In this document: positions 26,244 to 38,478 of the stretch, in pieces | Numbering within the stretch: position 1 is the stretch's first letter | How the letters are laid out: every line of letters starts with the position of its first letter | NCBI GenBank assembly: GCA_020081605.1 | Contig: JAHREC010000013.1 | Span: forward strand, 5,022,001-5,086,000 | Source: Albifimbria verrucaria | Taxonomy: Eukaryota; Ascomycota; Sordariomycetes; Hypocreales; Stachybotryaceae | Length of the DNA stretch: 64,000 nt | Direction of reading: 5' to 3' | Notes under the pieces: model-generated | What the model was told of the DNA's origin: nothing | Databases searched by the model: none | The model's input: the letters and a program-made list of their open reading frames with translations, nothing else | Position numbers and translations under genes: made by a program

Positions 26244-27340
26244 ATGGGCGGTCATGCCTGGAAGGGGTGATTGTATACAGAACTAGAACGAAGCGCAATT
26301 GGGGGAATGCTCGATAGAATGCGCGAGCCGGCAAATTGGCCATATACTTCAGTTATACCCAGTATTGTACCTACCTACCTAGGATCCTACCTACTTACCT
26401 ACTACCTAGCTCTGTAATACATACATGAGAAGATACAACAGTGGCTGGCGACAGGGGTGGGCCTGACAGTCTGTCTGGACGGCCTGAAAATCGGAAGACG
26501 ATGGGAAATGCGACTTCACGTGTTTTCCTTCGGTTATCGGCTCAATGTTTAAATCAGAATGTTACCAGTCACGTACAGTACCTGCGCCGAGCTAAGGCAC
26601 CGCTATAGCCTATACCTTACCGGTTGGCTGGTTCTCCGGATTTACTGGACGTCCAGGCCCATTGACCTGTGGGGAAAGCTCTTTCAGGTACCTAAGGTAC
26701 TAAGGTGGACATAAACATCCATTGATCACGTTCCTTTCTTGCCCTCGCAGGCAGTGAGTGCCCTTACTCTGAACAGAATACTTTTACGGATGTTCCGTCT
26801 CTTCATGCACTCCATCCGCATTATGATTGTGGATCGCTAGAAACTGGGGCGCGCGGGGTGGCATCAGGAGGTCGACTGAACCCTGGGAGCTGTCATTCAG
26901 CCAGCCAGTGGAGGTACCTGTTCTGGGTCGTCTGAGTTCGCCGAGGTCCAATTCTATGACCCCCATCCTAGCGAATCCACACTCGCTCCTCATGTCCTGC
27001 AGGCCTTATCTACAGCCGAATGCATGCCAGAACTCCCCAGCATCAACCACCAACGCACCCTTCGCACCGTCCAATGTTCCACGGCGCCCACCGACTGAAT
27101 CTGCGGGCCAGGCGGTAGTCAAGCCAAGCACGCGCGTCCTTGTGCGCCGCGAGCTGAACACACCCACGGGGCTTCCGCTGTGGTTTTAGCATTCAGTCTA
27201 TCGCTAGCCTCCTTCTTGCGCTGCAACGGCCTAACCGACCGATCCGTCGGCATTGCGCGCGTCATACAACCTCTTCCCTCGACATTTGAACAGCATCCGG
27301 ACCATCGAGAGCCTGTCACGCTCTCAACACAACCGGCCTG
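26244..27340. other. 1.1 kb intergenic region with CCTA tracts
   Basis: Promoter region of ATG37. It contains CCTA/CTTA-rich imperfect repeats and a palindromic GGTACCTAAGGTACT segment (about 26688-26702). A 120-codon frame here is Pro/Ser-rich with no recognisable family and I do not call it. Confidence 0.5.
26366..26407. repeat. CCTA/CTTA-type imperfect tandem repeat
   Basis: ACCTACCTACCTA and CTACCTACTTACCTACTACCT units, of the kind often scattered in hypocrealean intergenic DNA. No function seen. Confidence 0.7.
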
Positions 27341-28356
27341 ATGGCGGACTCGGTCGGTACGTTGCGCTGCGCTGCCTTGTCTGAAAAGTGAACCGCATGC
27401 TGGCTCTGATGCTAACTCGAGACATGTAGACCGCGTGTTTGTCCACGCCCTCAACACAGTGAAGAAGATCCCCAAGACGGGCGCGTCTCGGCCACCGCCG
27501 TCCGACCGATTGCGACTCTATGGACTCTACAAGCAAGCGATGGAGGGCGATGTGGACGGCGTGATGGAAAGGCCTATGCCCAGCCCTGGCATCTCCGAGG
27601 AAGAACTCCACCGTGAAAGGGACAAGTGGGATGCTTGGAATTCCCAACGGGGCCTCACTCGAACCGAGGCCAAGCGGCGCTACGTCGAAGCTTTGATAGG
27701 AACGATGCACCGCTATGCAACCACGCCGTAAGTACAGCAGCTCACCACGCAAAGTAAGCTTCACCAGGACTGACTTTCCGTGATCCAGAGATGCAAACGA
27801 GCTCGTCGCAGAACTAGAATTCGTATGGAATCAAATCAAGCACAACACCCCCAGTTCCTCCAACTCCTCGCCCAAGGCTGGGCACAGCGAGACCAGACGT
27901 TTCCAAAGACCAGCCAGCGGCACGGATGGTCCCATGAAGATGCTCAGCCCCATGAGCGAGCAGGACGAGGCTGAACTTCGCTCGCAGCGGCAGATGGATA
28001 TGGAAGACGACATGGAAGATGCTGAACATGAAGAGGAAGAAGGGTTAGAGAGGCGGAGCAGCCGTTGGCAAAGAAAGATAGAGCGGGCGATAACGCAACT
28101 ATCGGCTGAAGTTGCCGCCCTCCGCGAACAGATCACAACAGGGCGAGAATGGAGATCTAAGAAAGAACGGAGTCTGCCAACATGGATGGGGTGGCTGGCT
28201 TGGACAGTCATGAAGCATGCGGTCGTGGACTTTTTCTTTCTCACACTGATCCTCCTCTGGATGCGGAGACGCAAAGACAGACGGCTGGAGGATAATGTGA
28301 GGGCTGCTTTGACCGTGATACGGGAGTACGTGCGAAAAGTCCTTCCTTCTAGGTGA
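27341..28356 (+). CDS. ATG37: ATG37: membrane-anchored acyl-CoA-binding protein (ACBD5-like)
   Basis: Acyl-CoA-binding protein of the peroxisome membrane; in yeasts Atg37 is needed for phagophore formation in pexophagy. The N-terminal ACB domain (~residues 6-100) shows RVFVHALNTVKKIP, PPSDRLRLYGLYKQA (YxLYKQ acyl-CoA pocket), GDV, KWDAWNSQRGLTRTEAK and YVEAL. A disordered middle with an acidic stretch (DMEDDMEDAEHEEEEG) leads to a coiled coil (IERAITQLSAEVAALREQI) and one C-terminal membrane span (HAVVDFFFLTLILLWM) before a basic tail. Introns are 27357-27429 and 27728-27788. The frame is intact, giving 293 residues. The tail-anchored layout separates it from soluble ACBP. Confidence 0.9.
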
Positions 28357-29199
28357 GGGACCGAGTGCTCGACTGGCTAATACCAAGTTTGGGGGTTTGG
28401 GTAACCAAACGACACCAGTGCAGCCGCTTCACTGGCCTTGGTGACGCAGCCCACTGCGGTTTGCAGCATCAACTCAGATGCACGTCTCCATGGCTGCAAG
28501 GAGCAAAGCGCAATGCAGCCACGAGCTGTTTACACTTTGCAGCGCATCCATGCCATCACCACGTCAATGACAGCATTGACTGCACTGAACTGGGCATGAA
28601 CTGGCGTCAATCTACAGAACTCACGGTGATTATGCCGTAGGAACCACCAAGGCTGACATGGTAACATCCACGACCCTTGGTCGGTTGTTTCGTTCAGAAA
28701 CATGATTATTTCGGAGAAGGCGCATGGCGTTGACGACAGCATGATGGCGAGATAGGTGGACGACATGAGAGGGATCAACTGGATTGACTTTACTGTATGG
28801 CGTTTGGAGCATCAAGATCCCATGTAGGCTAGACCTGCCGTGTACCACTATCTACTTACGATTCTAATTAAAACAGTTGAAGAGCTCTATTATTGGCAGT
28901 GAATACGCGTGGCATTGATGCAATACACGCCAAGCCGTTCGCCTACATACTAGACTTGGTAGCCTCTAATCAGTTCTTGTGGTTTGAGGTTCGGGCCACG
29001 ACCAACGTGCATTTGGCATATTGACAGGTCACCAACAGCCGCCAGCTTGACATTGTTCCGCCTATCTCCCAATATTCTGAAGCTGGCCATCTCCCACTTG
29101 CATCTCTGAAGCCCTATCTCGTACATCAAAATACCACCAGCGGTTTCGTCACGGACTGTACAGCACCACAGCGCATAATACGATATCCATCTGTCCCTT
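28357..29199. other. intergenic, no gene seen
   Basis: 3' side of ATG37 and promoter of the following unknown gene. No feature recognised. Confidence 0.5.
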
Positions 29200-29855
29200 A
29201 TGGCTGGTTCAATCCCTAAAAGCACCACCACCAACAATGGTGAAGCAAACAACTCTCGTACCGGCAAAGCAAACACCGGCAACGACAGCAACAACACACC
29301 CATCGTGAATGAGGAAGATGACGAAGCACCCATTCCACTTCTCACCGCGGTTGCAGCAAGCATCTTTGTCCCAAACACACTGGACTATTCGGCGCCTGTG
29401 CCACCCCGTCGTATCGACCGACTGCCCATCGCCATTGCGCAGTTAGACCATCACGCCTCCGGTGCGCGCGCCAACATGGTCGCCCTTCTAGAGCGAGAGC
29501 ACGCACGCATCACCCGCGCCGCACGTCTCGAAGAACGTACCCTGGCAGCCGCTGGTTTAAAGGAAGATCCCACTCGAGCGAGCATCATCGCCAGCTCCAA
29601 CGACATCGATGCGATGATAGCGAACATGGAGGCGCCCATCCGTCCCGCTACAGGAGCTGCATCACCAACGTCCCAGACATTCCCTTCCCCGTCAACGTCG
29701 GTGCCACATCCCGAGAATGGGCTGCCAACGAGGTGATGCGCCTGACCAAGGCGGCGCTGACGGACCTGCGTAACTTTGACAAACACGTCAACGAAAGACG
29801 TGAAACGTACGAGCTCGCGCTGAAGAGGGAACAAGACCGTCGCCCAGCTTCATAG
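29200..29855 (+). CDS. uncharacterised helical protein
   Basis: No family recognised. The frame from ATG 29200 begins with a Thr/Asn/Gly-rich disordered segment, then an acidic patch (NEEDDEAPIPLLTAVAASIF), then helices rich in Ala/Arg/Glu (NMVALLEREHARITRAARLE). In the C3 run at 29635-29637 the frame must gain one base. The continuing frame then gives CITNVPDIPFPVNVG, ANEVMRLTKAALTDLRNFD and NERRETYELALKREQDRR, a helical and well-biased C-terminus ending at TAG 29853-29855. Without the correction the protein ends at 29736 in a Ser/Pro run. Corrected length is 218 residues. It could be a coiled-coil adaptor; no catalytic or membrane feature is visible. Confidence 0.6.
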
Positions 29856-30964
29856 GATCGAGCTGAGAAGGAAGTCCATCTCGAAAGGTACCAGGGGATC
29901 CAGAGCAAAACAACCTATTCCATATCCGCATGCCTTGGCCAGCAAACCACAAGGCCAACTGAAAACAGGAAAACAGGGACTTTGAAGCATCAGCAAGGGG
30001 ATTGCAAGCTTCCTTATAGAGCATGAATTCCAAAGACGATGGCAATAGCTCTGTCCCTGGTGGTATTATTCTACATATGACGATTGACGTGGCGTTTACA
30101 AAGAATCAAGCCCAATATGCTCCTATGAATTTTTGCTCGCGATTTTGTTTTTAGAAACCCGAATGTAAAATAGAATGAAAACCAAGCATTTACAAACCAG
30201 CACCTGTTAAGTTACGTTGTTCTGTCATATTCCTGAAAGTGCTGTTTTATAACCAACATTATCGAGCCTTACGTCCAGTACTTACCAAACCCCTTGGTGA
30301 TATCGTAGTCTTGGAGCTACAGGCCACGAATGAGAGCTCTAAGGAAGGATGCAGTACTCACCCCTTGCACAACGAAGGGCCAGGCCATGTTGATAAAATC
30401 GCAAATATCATGGCTATCATGTTTAAATGCGGTAATTGTAAGCTTGTGAACGTACCGTTACGTGTTAAGCAAGAGAGAACATAAATTGTCATAGGTGTAT
30501 AACTATATCTATTTGCTTCCATGTCAGAATTCAATTTGATTCGGATAAACTCAATCGCTCCTTGAGTCCCTTCTTTTTGCTTCTCATGTGATGCCAAATA
30601 AGTCGTCTAGGATGAAGGTAATCGAGTTGATTGACTACAGAACTATGTTAGGTGAATTCTACATCAGATACACTGTTGAGGCATTGTGCTCCAGCCATGT
30701 TTCTAAAGGGTGTCACCAACAATAATGACATCTTGAATCATACAACTAAACGGTGATGGTAAGACGATATCATTCTGCATCAACTTCACAAATGGACGAT
30801 AGAGCAATTAACAACCACACGAGGCAGCTTATTTACTTTCCTTCTTCAGCTCCTGTCCGACAACCTATATGTACAAAACGACACCGTAGCCCAGGAGCAG
30901 TAGAAAAGGGAAGAACAAAGAGAACAAAGCACGACCATCTAATTCTTTTACAGTCACTCCTCCT
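29856..30964. other. 1.1 kb intergenic region, no gene seen
   Basis: Convergent 3' regions of the unknown gene and nuo78. AT-rich, no coding frame of note. Confidence 0.5.
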
Positions 30965-33479
30965 TTATACCCCGTACTCAACCTGGCCCATGGGCTTATC
31001 CTCCTCCATGCCGGGAGCCATGAAGTTTGTCCTCGGGTCGCCGGTGGCCTTGGCCGCCGAGCATCGTGCCATTGTTGGCGAGCTGTGAAGAATAATTGTT
31101 AGCAAAACTTGCAAATTGTTTGAAATGTGTGCTAGGGTGACAAACCTTCGAGAGATAACATCTGTGAAGTAGAAGTTCTCAATGACCTTCTTCAAGGGCT
31201 CGCCGCTGGGCTTCGATCCCTTGTTTTGGTCGACCAGCTGGACCTTGCTGAGCTGTCGCAGGAAACGGGCTCAACAACGTCGTAGGCAACCAGGGCAGGG
31301 CTGATCTCGGCCATACGGTCACGGACAGCGGAGACGTCATCGTAGGGCAGAGGAGCGCCAAGGAACTCGCTAGCAGCACGCAGGATCTTCCAGTCAGTTC
31401 GGGCAGCGCCGGGCAGGGAGGTGGCGGCACGGGTCATCTGGACACGACCCTCGGTGTTCACGTAGGTACCGGCCTTCTCGGTGTAAGCAGCACCAGGAAG
31501 AACGACATCAGCGATCTGAGCACCGCGGTCACCGTGGTGGCCCTGGTAGACAACAAAGGCGTCCTTGGGAATATCGGCCTCGTTGATCTCATCGGCGCCA
31601 AGCAGCCAGACGAACTTGGGTTTGGTCTCAGCAACGGTCTGGGAAGGAGGCACGAAACCAACGTCGAAAGCACCGGCTCGGGAAGCCTCACGCTGAAGAA
31701 CGTTGTAGCCGTCCCACTCGGGAGTCAAGAAGGTAGCAGCGTTCTTCTCAACGAAGGCACCAACGGTCTCGTAGAAGGCCTTGGCATCGGCGTGGTCAGT
31801 GACACCGGATCCAACGATGATCATAGGTCGCTTAGCAGCCTGGAGCTTCTTGCCGAAAGGTCCGGCCAGGGCCTTCTTCAGGGCAGCGTGGTCAGTTCCG
31901 AGGTGCTGGAAATCGAAGGTCGACTCCCAGCTCTCTCCGACAACACCAATCTCCAAGTCAGATCGGAGCCACTGCTTGCGGATACGGGCGTTCAGGACAG
32001 CGGCCTCATGACGGGGGTTGCTGCCCACAATCAGCATGCAGTCAGCCTCCTCGATACCCCAGATCCTGGAGTTGAACAGGTAGTTGGAGCGCACGTCAAC
32101 ACCGTGAGCGAAGGGCTGGTTGCCGTTGAGGGTGTCCAGGGCCAGGTTCTCGGATCCGAGCTTGTTGGCCATGTCGCCTGGCAACGACAAGAGACTCAAC
32201 CTCGGTCAGGGCACCAGCAACGACCTTGAACTCGTTACCCTGGGGCTGCTTGACCTCCCAGGCGCGGGCAACCTCAGAGAGGCCTCCTCCCAAGAGGCAG
32301 GCTCGAACTTGCCCTCACGGCGAACCAGGGAACGGTGAGTCGCTGAGTCTTAAGACCGTCGCAAGCGAATCGGGTCTTGTCGTTGATCCACTCCTCGTTC
32401 ACGTCGTCGTTGAGTCGGGGAATGATTCGCATAACCTCCAGACCGCGAGAGTCGACACGGATGTTGGAGCCCAGACCATCAAGGACATCAATGGACTCGG
32501 AGTGCTTCAGCTCCCAAGGACGGGCGCGGAAGGCATAAGGCTTCGACGTCAGAGCACCAACGGGGCAAAGGTCGATAACGTTGCCGGACAGCTCAGAGTC
32601 CAGGTTCTTCTCGAGGTAGGTGCCAATCTGAATGTCGTTTCCACGACCAGTAGAGCCGAGCTCGGGAGCACCGGCAATATCGTTGGCGAAACGGATGCAT
32701 CGTGTGCAGTGGATGCATCGGTTCATGGAGGTCTTGATCAAGGGACCAATGTTCTTGTCCTCGACAGCACGCTTGCCTCCAATCTCGTGGAATCGTCCTC
32801 GGTCGGCACCATATCGCATAGACTGGTCCTGAAGATCACACTCGCCTCCCTGGTCACAGACAGGGCAGTCAAGGGGATGGTTGGCCAGCAAGAATTCCAT
32901 AACACCCTCGCGAGCCTTGTGGGTGAGCGCAGAGTTGGTCTTGACGACCATACCGGGCTGCACGGGCCAGGCACAAGAGGCAACGGGCTTCGGTGCCCGC
33001 TCGACCTCGACCAAACACATACGGCAGTTTCCGGCAATCATGAGTTTTCTAGGAATTTGTCAGCAGGGAGGTCGTAGGCAGGATCGTTCGAGGGCTTCGT
33101 ACTCATGGTAGCAGTATCTGGAAGACGTTAGCATGCATTTCACGATGAAGCGGGCGAGCAATCGAAAGAAAAACTCACCTGGGGACGGTAACTCCAGCCT
33201 TCTCGCATGCCTGGATCAGGGCCGAGCCAGCTGTGTCAAGGTCAGTATCAAGCGCCGCATCGACTCAACAGCGACACCTACCCTCAATAGAAACCTTCTT
33301 TCCATCTGAGAACACGTTAGCCAACGTTCGGGGCTCAATGGCTCCTGGGACAAAAGATGCTCACCAATTGTAAGCTCCACCTCGGCATTTCGACGGGGCG
33401 TGGTCGCGAAGGTCCGCGTGACATTGGCAGCACGCCTGCCCGCCCGCCAGGTCGAACGAGCCACACACTGTCGAAGCAT
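30965..33479 (-). CDS. nuo78: NADH:ubiquinone oxidoreductase 75/78-kDa Fe-S subunit (NDUFS1)
   Basis: Largest subunit of the peripheral arm of respiratory complex I, in the mitochondrial matrix; carries the N1b, N4 and N5 Fe-S clusters. After a targeting sequence ([16 protein letters not shown]) come the ligand motifs [32 protein letters not shown] and [13 protein letters not shown], then the molybdopterin-oxidoreductase-like fold ([20 protein letters not shown]). There are six exons with introns 33306-33364, 33231-33281, 33118-33178, 33049-33102 and 31083-31145; one exon is only 15 bases (33103-33117). The frame breaks at GGG 32328-32330, at 32281-32282, near 32174-32182 and at 31261-31262. 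Corrected length is about 742 residues, matching the family. The four breaks in an essential single-copy gene argue for sequence errors rather than a pseudogene. Confidence 0.95.
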
Positions 33480-34066
33480 CGTGTCGCCCTTGACGGAGAA
33501 GAAGAGGTAGGGTGAGAGGTTGGGCGGGACACTGGAGGGGGCAAAGATAAAGGCTCAACTTTCGTTGACGTCTCTCCGGAAGGCAACTTGGGCCAGTTCA
33601 GTTGGAGTTGATTTGGTGGCGCTAGTGCTGAACAGCGATTAATTTACATGTCCCGTGATTGGTCGAAGCTCTGGGCAGTGCATGCCTCAGGCGCCAATTC
33701 TCGGAGCAGCGAGCACTCGCCAACAAAATTGAAGCGCCTGTGACCAATCTTTTTTCTCTTCTTTTTTCTTTCCTTTCCATAACAAAATTGTACCCGGGCA
33801 CACTTTATTGTAGGTGAGCTTGAACTTCAGGCTTACGCTTGTCGTTTCTGTCGAGTCTTCCTCTATCTTGTGTCCCAGAGTAATTATTACGCCGATTATG
33901 GAAGCATGTGAGAGTCATTTCAATGAACGTTGCCTCTTACCGCCGGTCGTTACATCTCCATCAACATGAACATGAATTACTAGTATTTAGACAAGTAGAA
34001 ATGCTCCGGCTGCTTCGCCACTAGGCCAGGCCACGCCGTGGCAACACCGGCCTGCGTCCGGGAGAC
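33480..34066. other. intergenic, no gene seen
   Basis: Promoter of nuo78 and 3' side of the SelO gene. It includes a TTTTTTCTC-type pyrimidine run (33750-33775). No gene seen. Confidence 0.5.
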
Positions 34067-36101
34067 TTAGGAGCTGCAGCTGCACTGTAGAGCGCGCTCA
34101 GACTTGGGCACATCCCCTACCCATCTCTGTTCCTCCTGTGCATCGCCTTTCCACGTAACACCGTTGAAAGCCTTGCCGTCCCACGCATCTTCGAATGGGT
34201 TCAGCGCCATGTGCATGACCCGATCTAAGACTTCCCTCTCTCCCCATCCTCAACGCGCTTGATGATCTCGTCAAGAATCCATCCCCTCGGAATGAAGTTC
34301 GGGTTGACTCGCTTCATCGCCTCCATCCTCTCCGCATCCTTAGCCTCCGATACATCGGATGTACCGTCATCACTCCAATCTTCAATGATCCGAGCCCTCC
34401 ATTTCTCCAACCAGGTGGCAACTCGGCCACGTGCTGCGTTTTCGTCCCCTTTCATAGCCCCTTCTTTGTGGAAAAATGTGGTGGCCTTTTGTTTTCTAGC
34501 TTCCTCCGTGGCAATATCAGAAAGCTTCAGGTTGCCTAGTCGACGGAAGAAGTGGTTGAAATCCAACTCCAGAGCTTCCATGGTGTCAAGAGCTTCACTA
34601 AAGAGCTCCTCAAAGTCGCTCTCCTTGAATTGGCGTAAGCCCAGCCTTGCCGTCATGAGTTTCTTGTACTGAGCGAGGAATGTTGCCTTGTACTCTTCTC
34701 CGGCCTGTGTGATGAGCGTTTCCGCCCGCTTAATTACCTGCTCTTCCTCTTCGCTCTTGACGCCGTCAATGACGAAAGACGACTCATCCACATCAGGACC
34801 GATGCCCATAAGTTCGCCGAGGGTCTCTCCCAGTCGCACAAGATTCCACCAAATGATGGTGGGCTGATTCTTGTAAGAATATCGTAGCATGTAATCATCA
34901 TGGTTTGGCGTATAAGCAGGATCAAAGTTGTCCATGAAGGCAAAAGGACCATAGTCCATCGACAGACCGTAAATGGATGTGTTATCGGTATTCTGCTCAC
35001 ATGTTAGCAAGGTCCATTTGTCAAATTCCATTACAAACGTACCAAAACTCCATTCATGAAACCGTAAGCTTGCCAATATGCCACTGTTGTGGCATTTCGT
35101 CGAACAATCTCGCGGTAAAGCCTGGTAAACCTGTTCTCGGCAACGTCTCCAGAACCCTCGATGTCTGACGCAGAGATTCCGCGCAACGGGACAGGCGAGT
35201 CTGCGGGGTGTTCTGGGTTCTGCAACCGACCAGGCAAAGTTTCCCAACCACCGAATACATCCTCTGCAACATATGTAGCGAGTTTCCGGATGAGATTACG
35301 ATCTGCCCTGGCACGCAAGATATCAAAGCTACCCAGTCGAATCCATGACTGCGCGAACCGCAACACAATTGCGCCAGGCTCGAGTTTCTCACGTCGCACC
35401 TTCGAATGTGGCAAGAGGGTCAATGATAGAGCTCGTGTGGTTGGAATACCGAGCGCATTAAGTGCCTCGGAGACAATGAACTCTCTGATGCTGGAGCGCA
35501 GTACGGCCTTGCCGTCTGCAAATCAGGAATATGGGGTAATACCGGCACCCTTGAGCTGCAGCTCATATCGCACTTTGGTTGCTGGATTGGTTGCTTCGAA
35601 GAGAGAGATGGCTCTCCCATCACCTAGCTGGCCTGCCCACTGTCCGAACTGAAAGCCTCCATAGCATTGCGCCCAGGGTATCCCCTCGAGCTTTTCCTCA
35701 TCCCATCCGTAAATCTTATTTCCAGCAACAAATTGCTTGAAATCCTCCGTCTTGACTTCTTCTGGCTTGATGCCAATGTCTCGAAGGGCGGCGGGACTCA
35801 CGGCCAGAAGCTCCGGGTCTCTCTGCTCATCTGGCCTCACCCATGTGAAAATGGCATTCCGAACCTGACGGGGCGTGATCTCATCCCGGGGTGTTTTATG
35901 AGAGTCTGCCGGCGTAGGGAACAGCGAATCTGGGGGCAGCGCCTCGGTGAAACGCCAGGATTTGGGCAGCTCATCCAGCGAGACACCTTCGAAGGAGGAG
36001 CCGTTGGCGGGTTGAGACGAGGTTGAGTTTTGGGCTGCCATGATGGGATGTAACGAAGCTCGCGAAATAGCTCTAAGAAGCCCCGAACGAGCAAGCATCA
36101 A
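34067..36101 (-). CDS. FMP40: SelO/FMP40-family mitochondrial protein AMPylase (in-frame TGA)
   Basis: Selenoprotein-O (UPF0061) pseudokinase that transfers AMP to proteins in mitochondria; yeast Fmp40 is the cysteine-containing counterpart. A targeting sequence (MLARSGLLRAISRASLH) precedes the family blocks QCYGGFQFGQWAGQLGDGRA, YELQLKGAGITPYS, LRSSIREFIVSEAL, IVLRFAQSWIRLGSF, GVLNTDNTSIYGLSMDYGP (Mg/nucleotide site) and NPNFIPRGWI. Intron 34993-35042. A C4 run (34242-34245) lacks one base; with it the protein continues to TAA 34067-34069 and ends Q-C-S-C-S-S, the C-terminal Cys motif that holds selenocysteine in animals. At 35523-35525 a TGA sits in frame where the family has Arg (PYS-R-xADG). 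Corrected length is about 661 residues. Confidence 0.9.
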
Positions 36102-37276
36102 GGGCGAGTACTACTATGCTGCTTCAAGCAGAGGCAGATCTTTGCAATGAATGACAAGGACACAAAGCAACGATAACTTATATCTCACGAAGAAAGGATA
36201 CTCGTCATTAGTAATTGACGATAGCTACCGGGTAGGTGACATGACGTGCTAGTGATGGCCGAGGGTGGCGCATCAACGTCAATGATCCGGAGCACGCGGG
36301 GGTCCCACTCATTGTAGCAACGATCTGACAGGACGGTAGACTGGGCACGATCTTTTACTTGCTAGAAGCAATTATAGTTGCACATGGTCAATAAGCACGT
36401 TAACACTAGATATTTCCTTGGTCGAGTTGCCGGATTGAGAATTCCCATGTTAAGCATTAGGTGTACCTAAGCAATATACGTGGTGTGGTGCAGGTTTGTC
36501 TCATGGGAGCTACTAAGTAACCGCATTCTGTGCCACTGTTTTGGTACTTCAATGCTGTCACACGATCACAGAGGCATTCTAAACACACGTTGTGTCAGCC
36601 AGTCTAACGTCGTGTTTTATTACAGTAAAATATTCACGAAAGGGACTTACACTAAGATGAGTTGGTACAAATCAATGAACGGTATACTGTAAGTTGAATT
36701 CTCGGGCTCGAATTCAAGCGTCAATTACACGCCATTGGTCCACCAGCTGCATTCCATCATCTACTCCGCAAGCAAAAAAAGGAAGACAAAAATTGCTATA
36801 ACATCTACCATTCATGCCCATGAATTATTGTTTGAACACTCTACTAGGGTCACAGATAAGTATATTTATACAATAACATATCTCTGACAATACTCACCAA
36901 CTTATCCAAACCAAATCCGTGTATCCATGGCTGCTGGTATTAGTCGAATCATCACTTTGCTACCTTACCTAATCATTATTCGGACGACATCATACATCAT
37001 ACATCATAGCTGATTAGCTGCCATGCACCATTTCCTGATCGAGGACAAAATACAGTGCAGAGTGGGGCACCACTTATGTGTTGTACATACAGCAATCCCT
37101 TCTTGGTGAAAGCAACCAGATCCACGTAGTCCCTCATCGTCTTGCGACAGCCTTCACTTCACTAGTAGCTATACTGGGACCAGCCCACACCACGCCCCTC
37201 CTCTTCTATATCACTCATTCTACTTTGTCTGGCATTTCCTCTCTCTCTTCCGTCAAACGATCAAAACCCATCAACC
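36102..37276. promoter_or_regulatory. 1.2 kb divergent intergenic region
   Basis: Lies between the SelO start and the aldo-keto reductase start. AT-rich, with a CATCATA triplet repeat (36986-37009) and poly-A/T runs. No gene seen. Confidence 0.5.
36986..37009. repeat. ACATCATAC short tandem repeat
   Basis: Three near-perfect copies of a CATCATA unit in intergenic DNA; no function seen. Confidence 0.7.
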
Positions 37277-38341
37277 ATGAATTCCATTGGATCGACATTT
37301 GAACCAGATGCTTCGGGCACCCTGCCCAAGCAGCTCCCGTATATCCCATATGTCAAGATGAATGACGGCAATGAGATTCCTATGGTATGGAGATCCCTCC
37401 CTGCTTTGTCGTCTAGAGGTGATGATTTGTTCTTCATATATCTGATTGAATATGGAGTAGCTTGCCTACGGCTTGGGAACAGCAAACTACAAGACGTCAT
37501 CCGGCCCATCAGAGGAGGATATTCGTGATGCCGCCAAACAGGCCATTGAAGTAGGCTATCGCCATTTGGACTGCGCAGAGTGTGAGTAGTACCATATCGC
37601 ACCCATTTTCAGTTTGCTTATGGATTCATAGCCTATGGCAATGAGGCGGAACTTGGAGCAGCAATCAAGGCGGCCAAGGTGCCTCGGGAGAAGTTGTTCA
37701 TCACAACCAAGATCAGTGCAACCGCGAAAAAGTCGGCTGTGGAGGCATTGCAGGTGTCGTTGAAGAAGCTGGGGCTTGATTACGTCGATCTCTATCTTAT
37801 GCACGGGCCTTGGTTCGCGGACACGGAGGAGGAACTTCAGCAACGATGGAAAGAGATGGAGTCTCTCAAGGAATCTGGCCTGACCAAATCTATTGGTGTT
37901 TCCAACTTTCTCCAGGAGCATATCGAGATAGTGCTCAAAACCGCCAAGATTCCACCGGCATTGAACCAGATCGAGTTCCACCCCTATCTTCAACATGGCG
38001 ACCTGATCGAGTTCCTCAAGAAGAACAACATCGTCGTGTCATGCTATTCGCCTCTGACACCAATCACCTCAGCCCCAGGCGGTCCTGTGGATGATTTATG
38101 GAAGCGGCTCGCTCAGAAATATGGCGTCTCTGAATCCGAAATCGGCCTCAGGTGGTGTATCGACCAGGGCTTGGTGGTGATCACCACCAGCGGGAAGAAG
38201 GATCGCCTGGAAAAATACCTTGTCAAGCTGCCTCACTTTAAATTGACCCCAAGGGAAGTGGATGAGATTGCCGAGCTAGGCAAGCAGAAGAATTACCGGG
38301 GATTTTGGAAGAATAGGTTCGGCGAGAACGACTGGCGGTAA
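37277..38341 (+). CDS. aldo-keto reductase
   Basis: NAD(P)H-dependent (beta/alpha)8-barrel oxidoreductase of the AKR superfamily, cytosolic. The catalytic tetrad is visible: Asp in YRHLDCAE, Tyr in SYGNEAEL, Lys in FITTKIS and His in YLMHGPW. Other AKR signatures are [33 protein letters not shown] and the late [12 protein letters not shown] (equivalent to the IPKS cofactor loop, here TTSGKK). Introns are 37385-37460 and 37582-37631. The frame is intact, 312 residues. The AKR5-like 'Gcy/Ypr1' class is likely but the substrate is unknown. It stops 137 bases from the convergent XRCC4 gene. Confidence 0.92.
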
Positions 38342-38478
38342 AGAAGACATGGATTTGTTTGAACCTGAAAGAATATGACGGAGTCTGGGCTTTGGAAAGA
38401 ACCCCAGAATCACAGGCACAATATACTGAGATTTATTCCTCCCTTTATTGAGTTGTTCTAGTACTTTTAAAGCCGCTG

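Noticed and set aside
26827..27189. 120-codon plus-strand frame before ATG37
   Set aside because: Pro/Ser/Arg-rich without family or codon bias; more likely promoter DNA.
31534..33077. Two long plus-strand frames (231 and 283 codons)
   Set aside because: Both are antisense to the complex I 78-kDa subunit, whose Fe-S motifs are clear; no homology-like features of their own.
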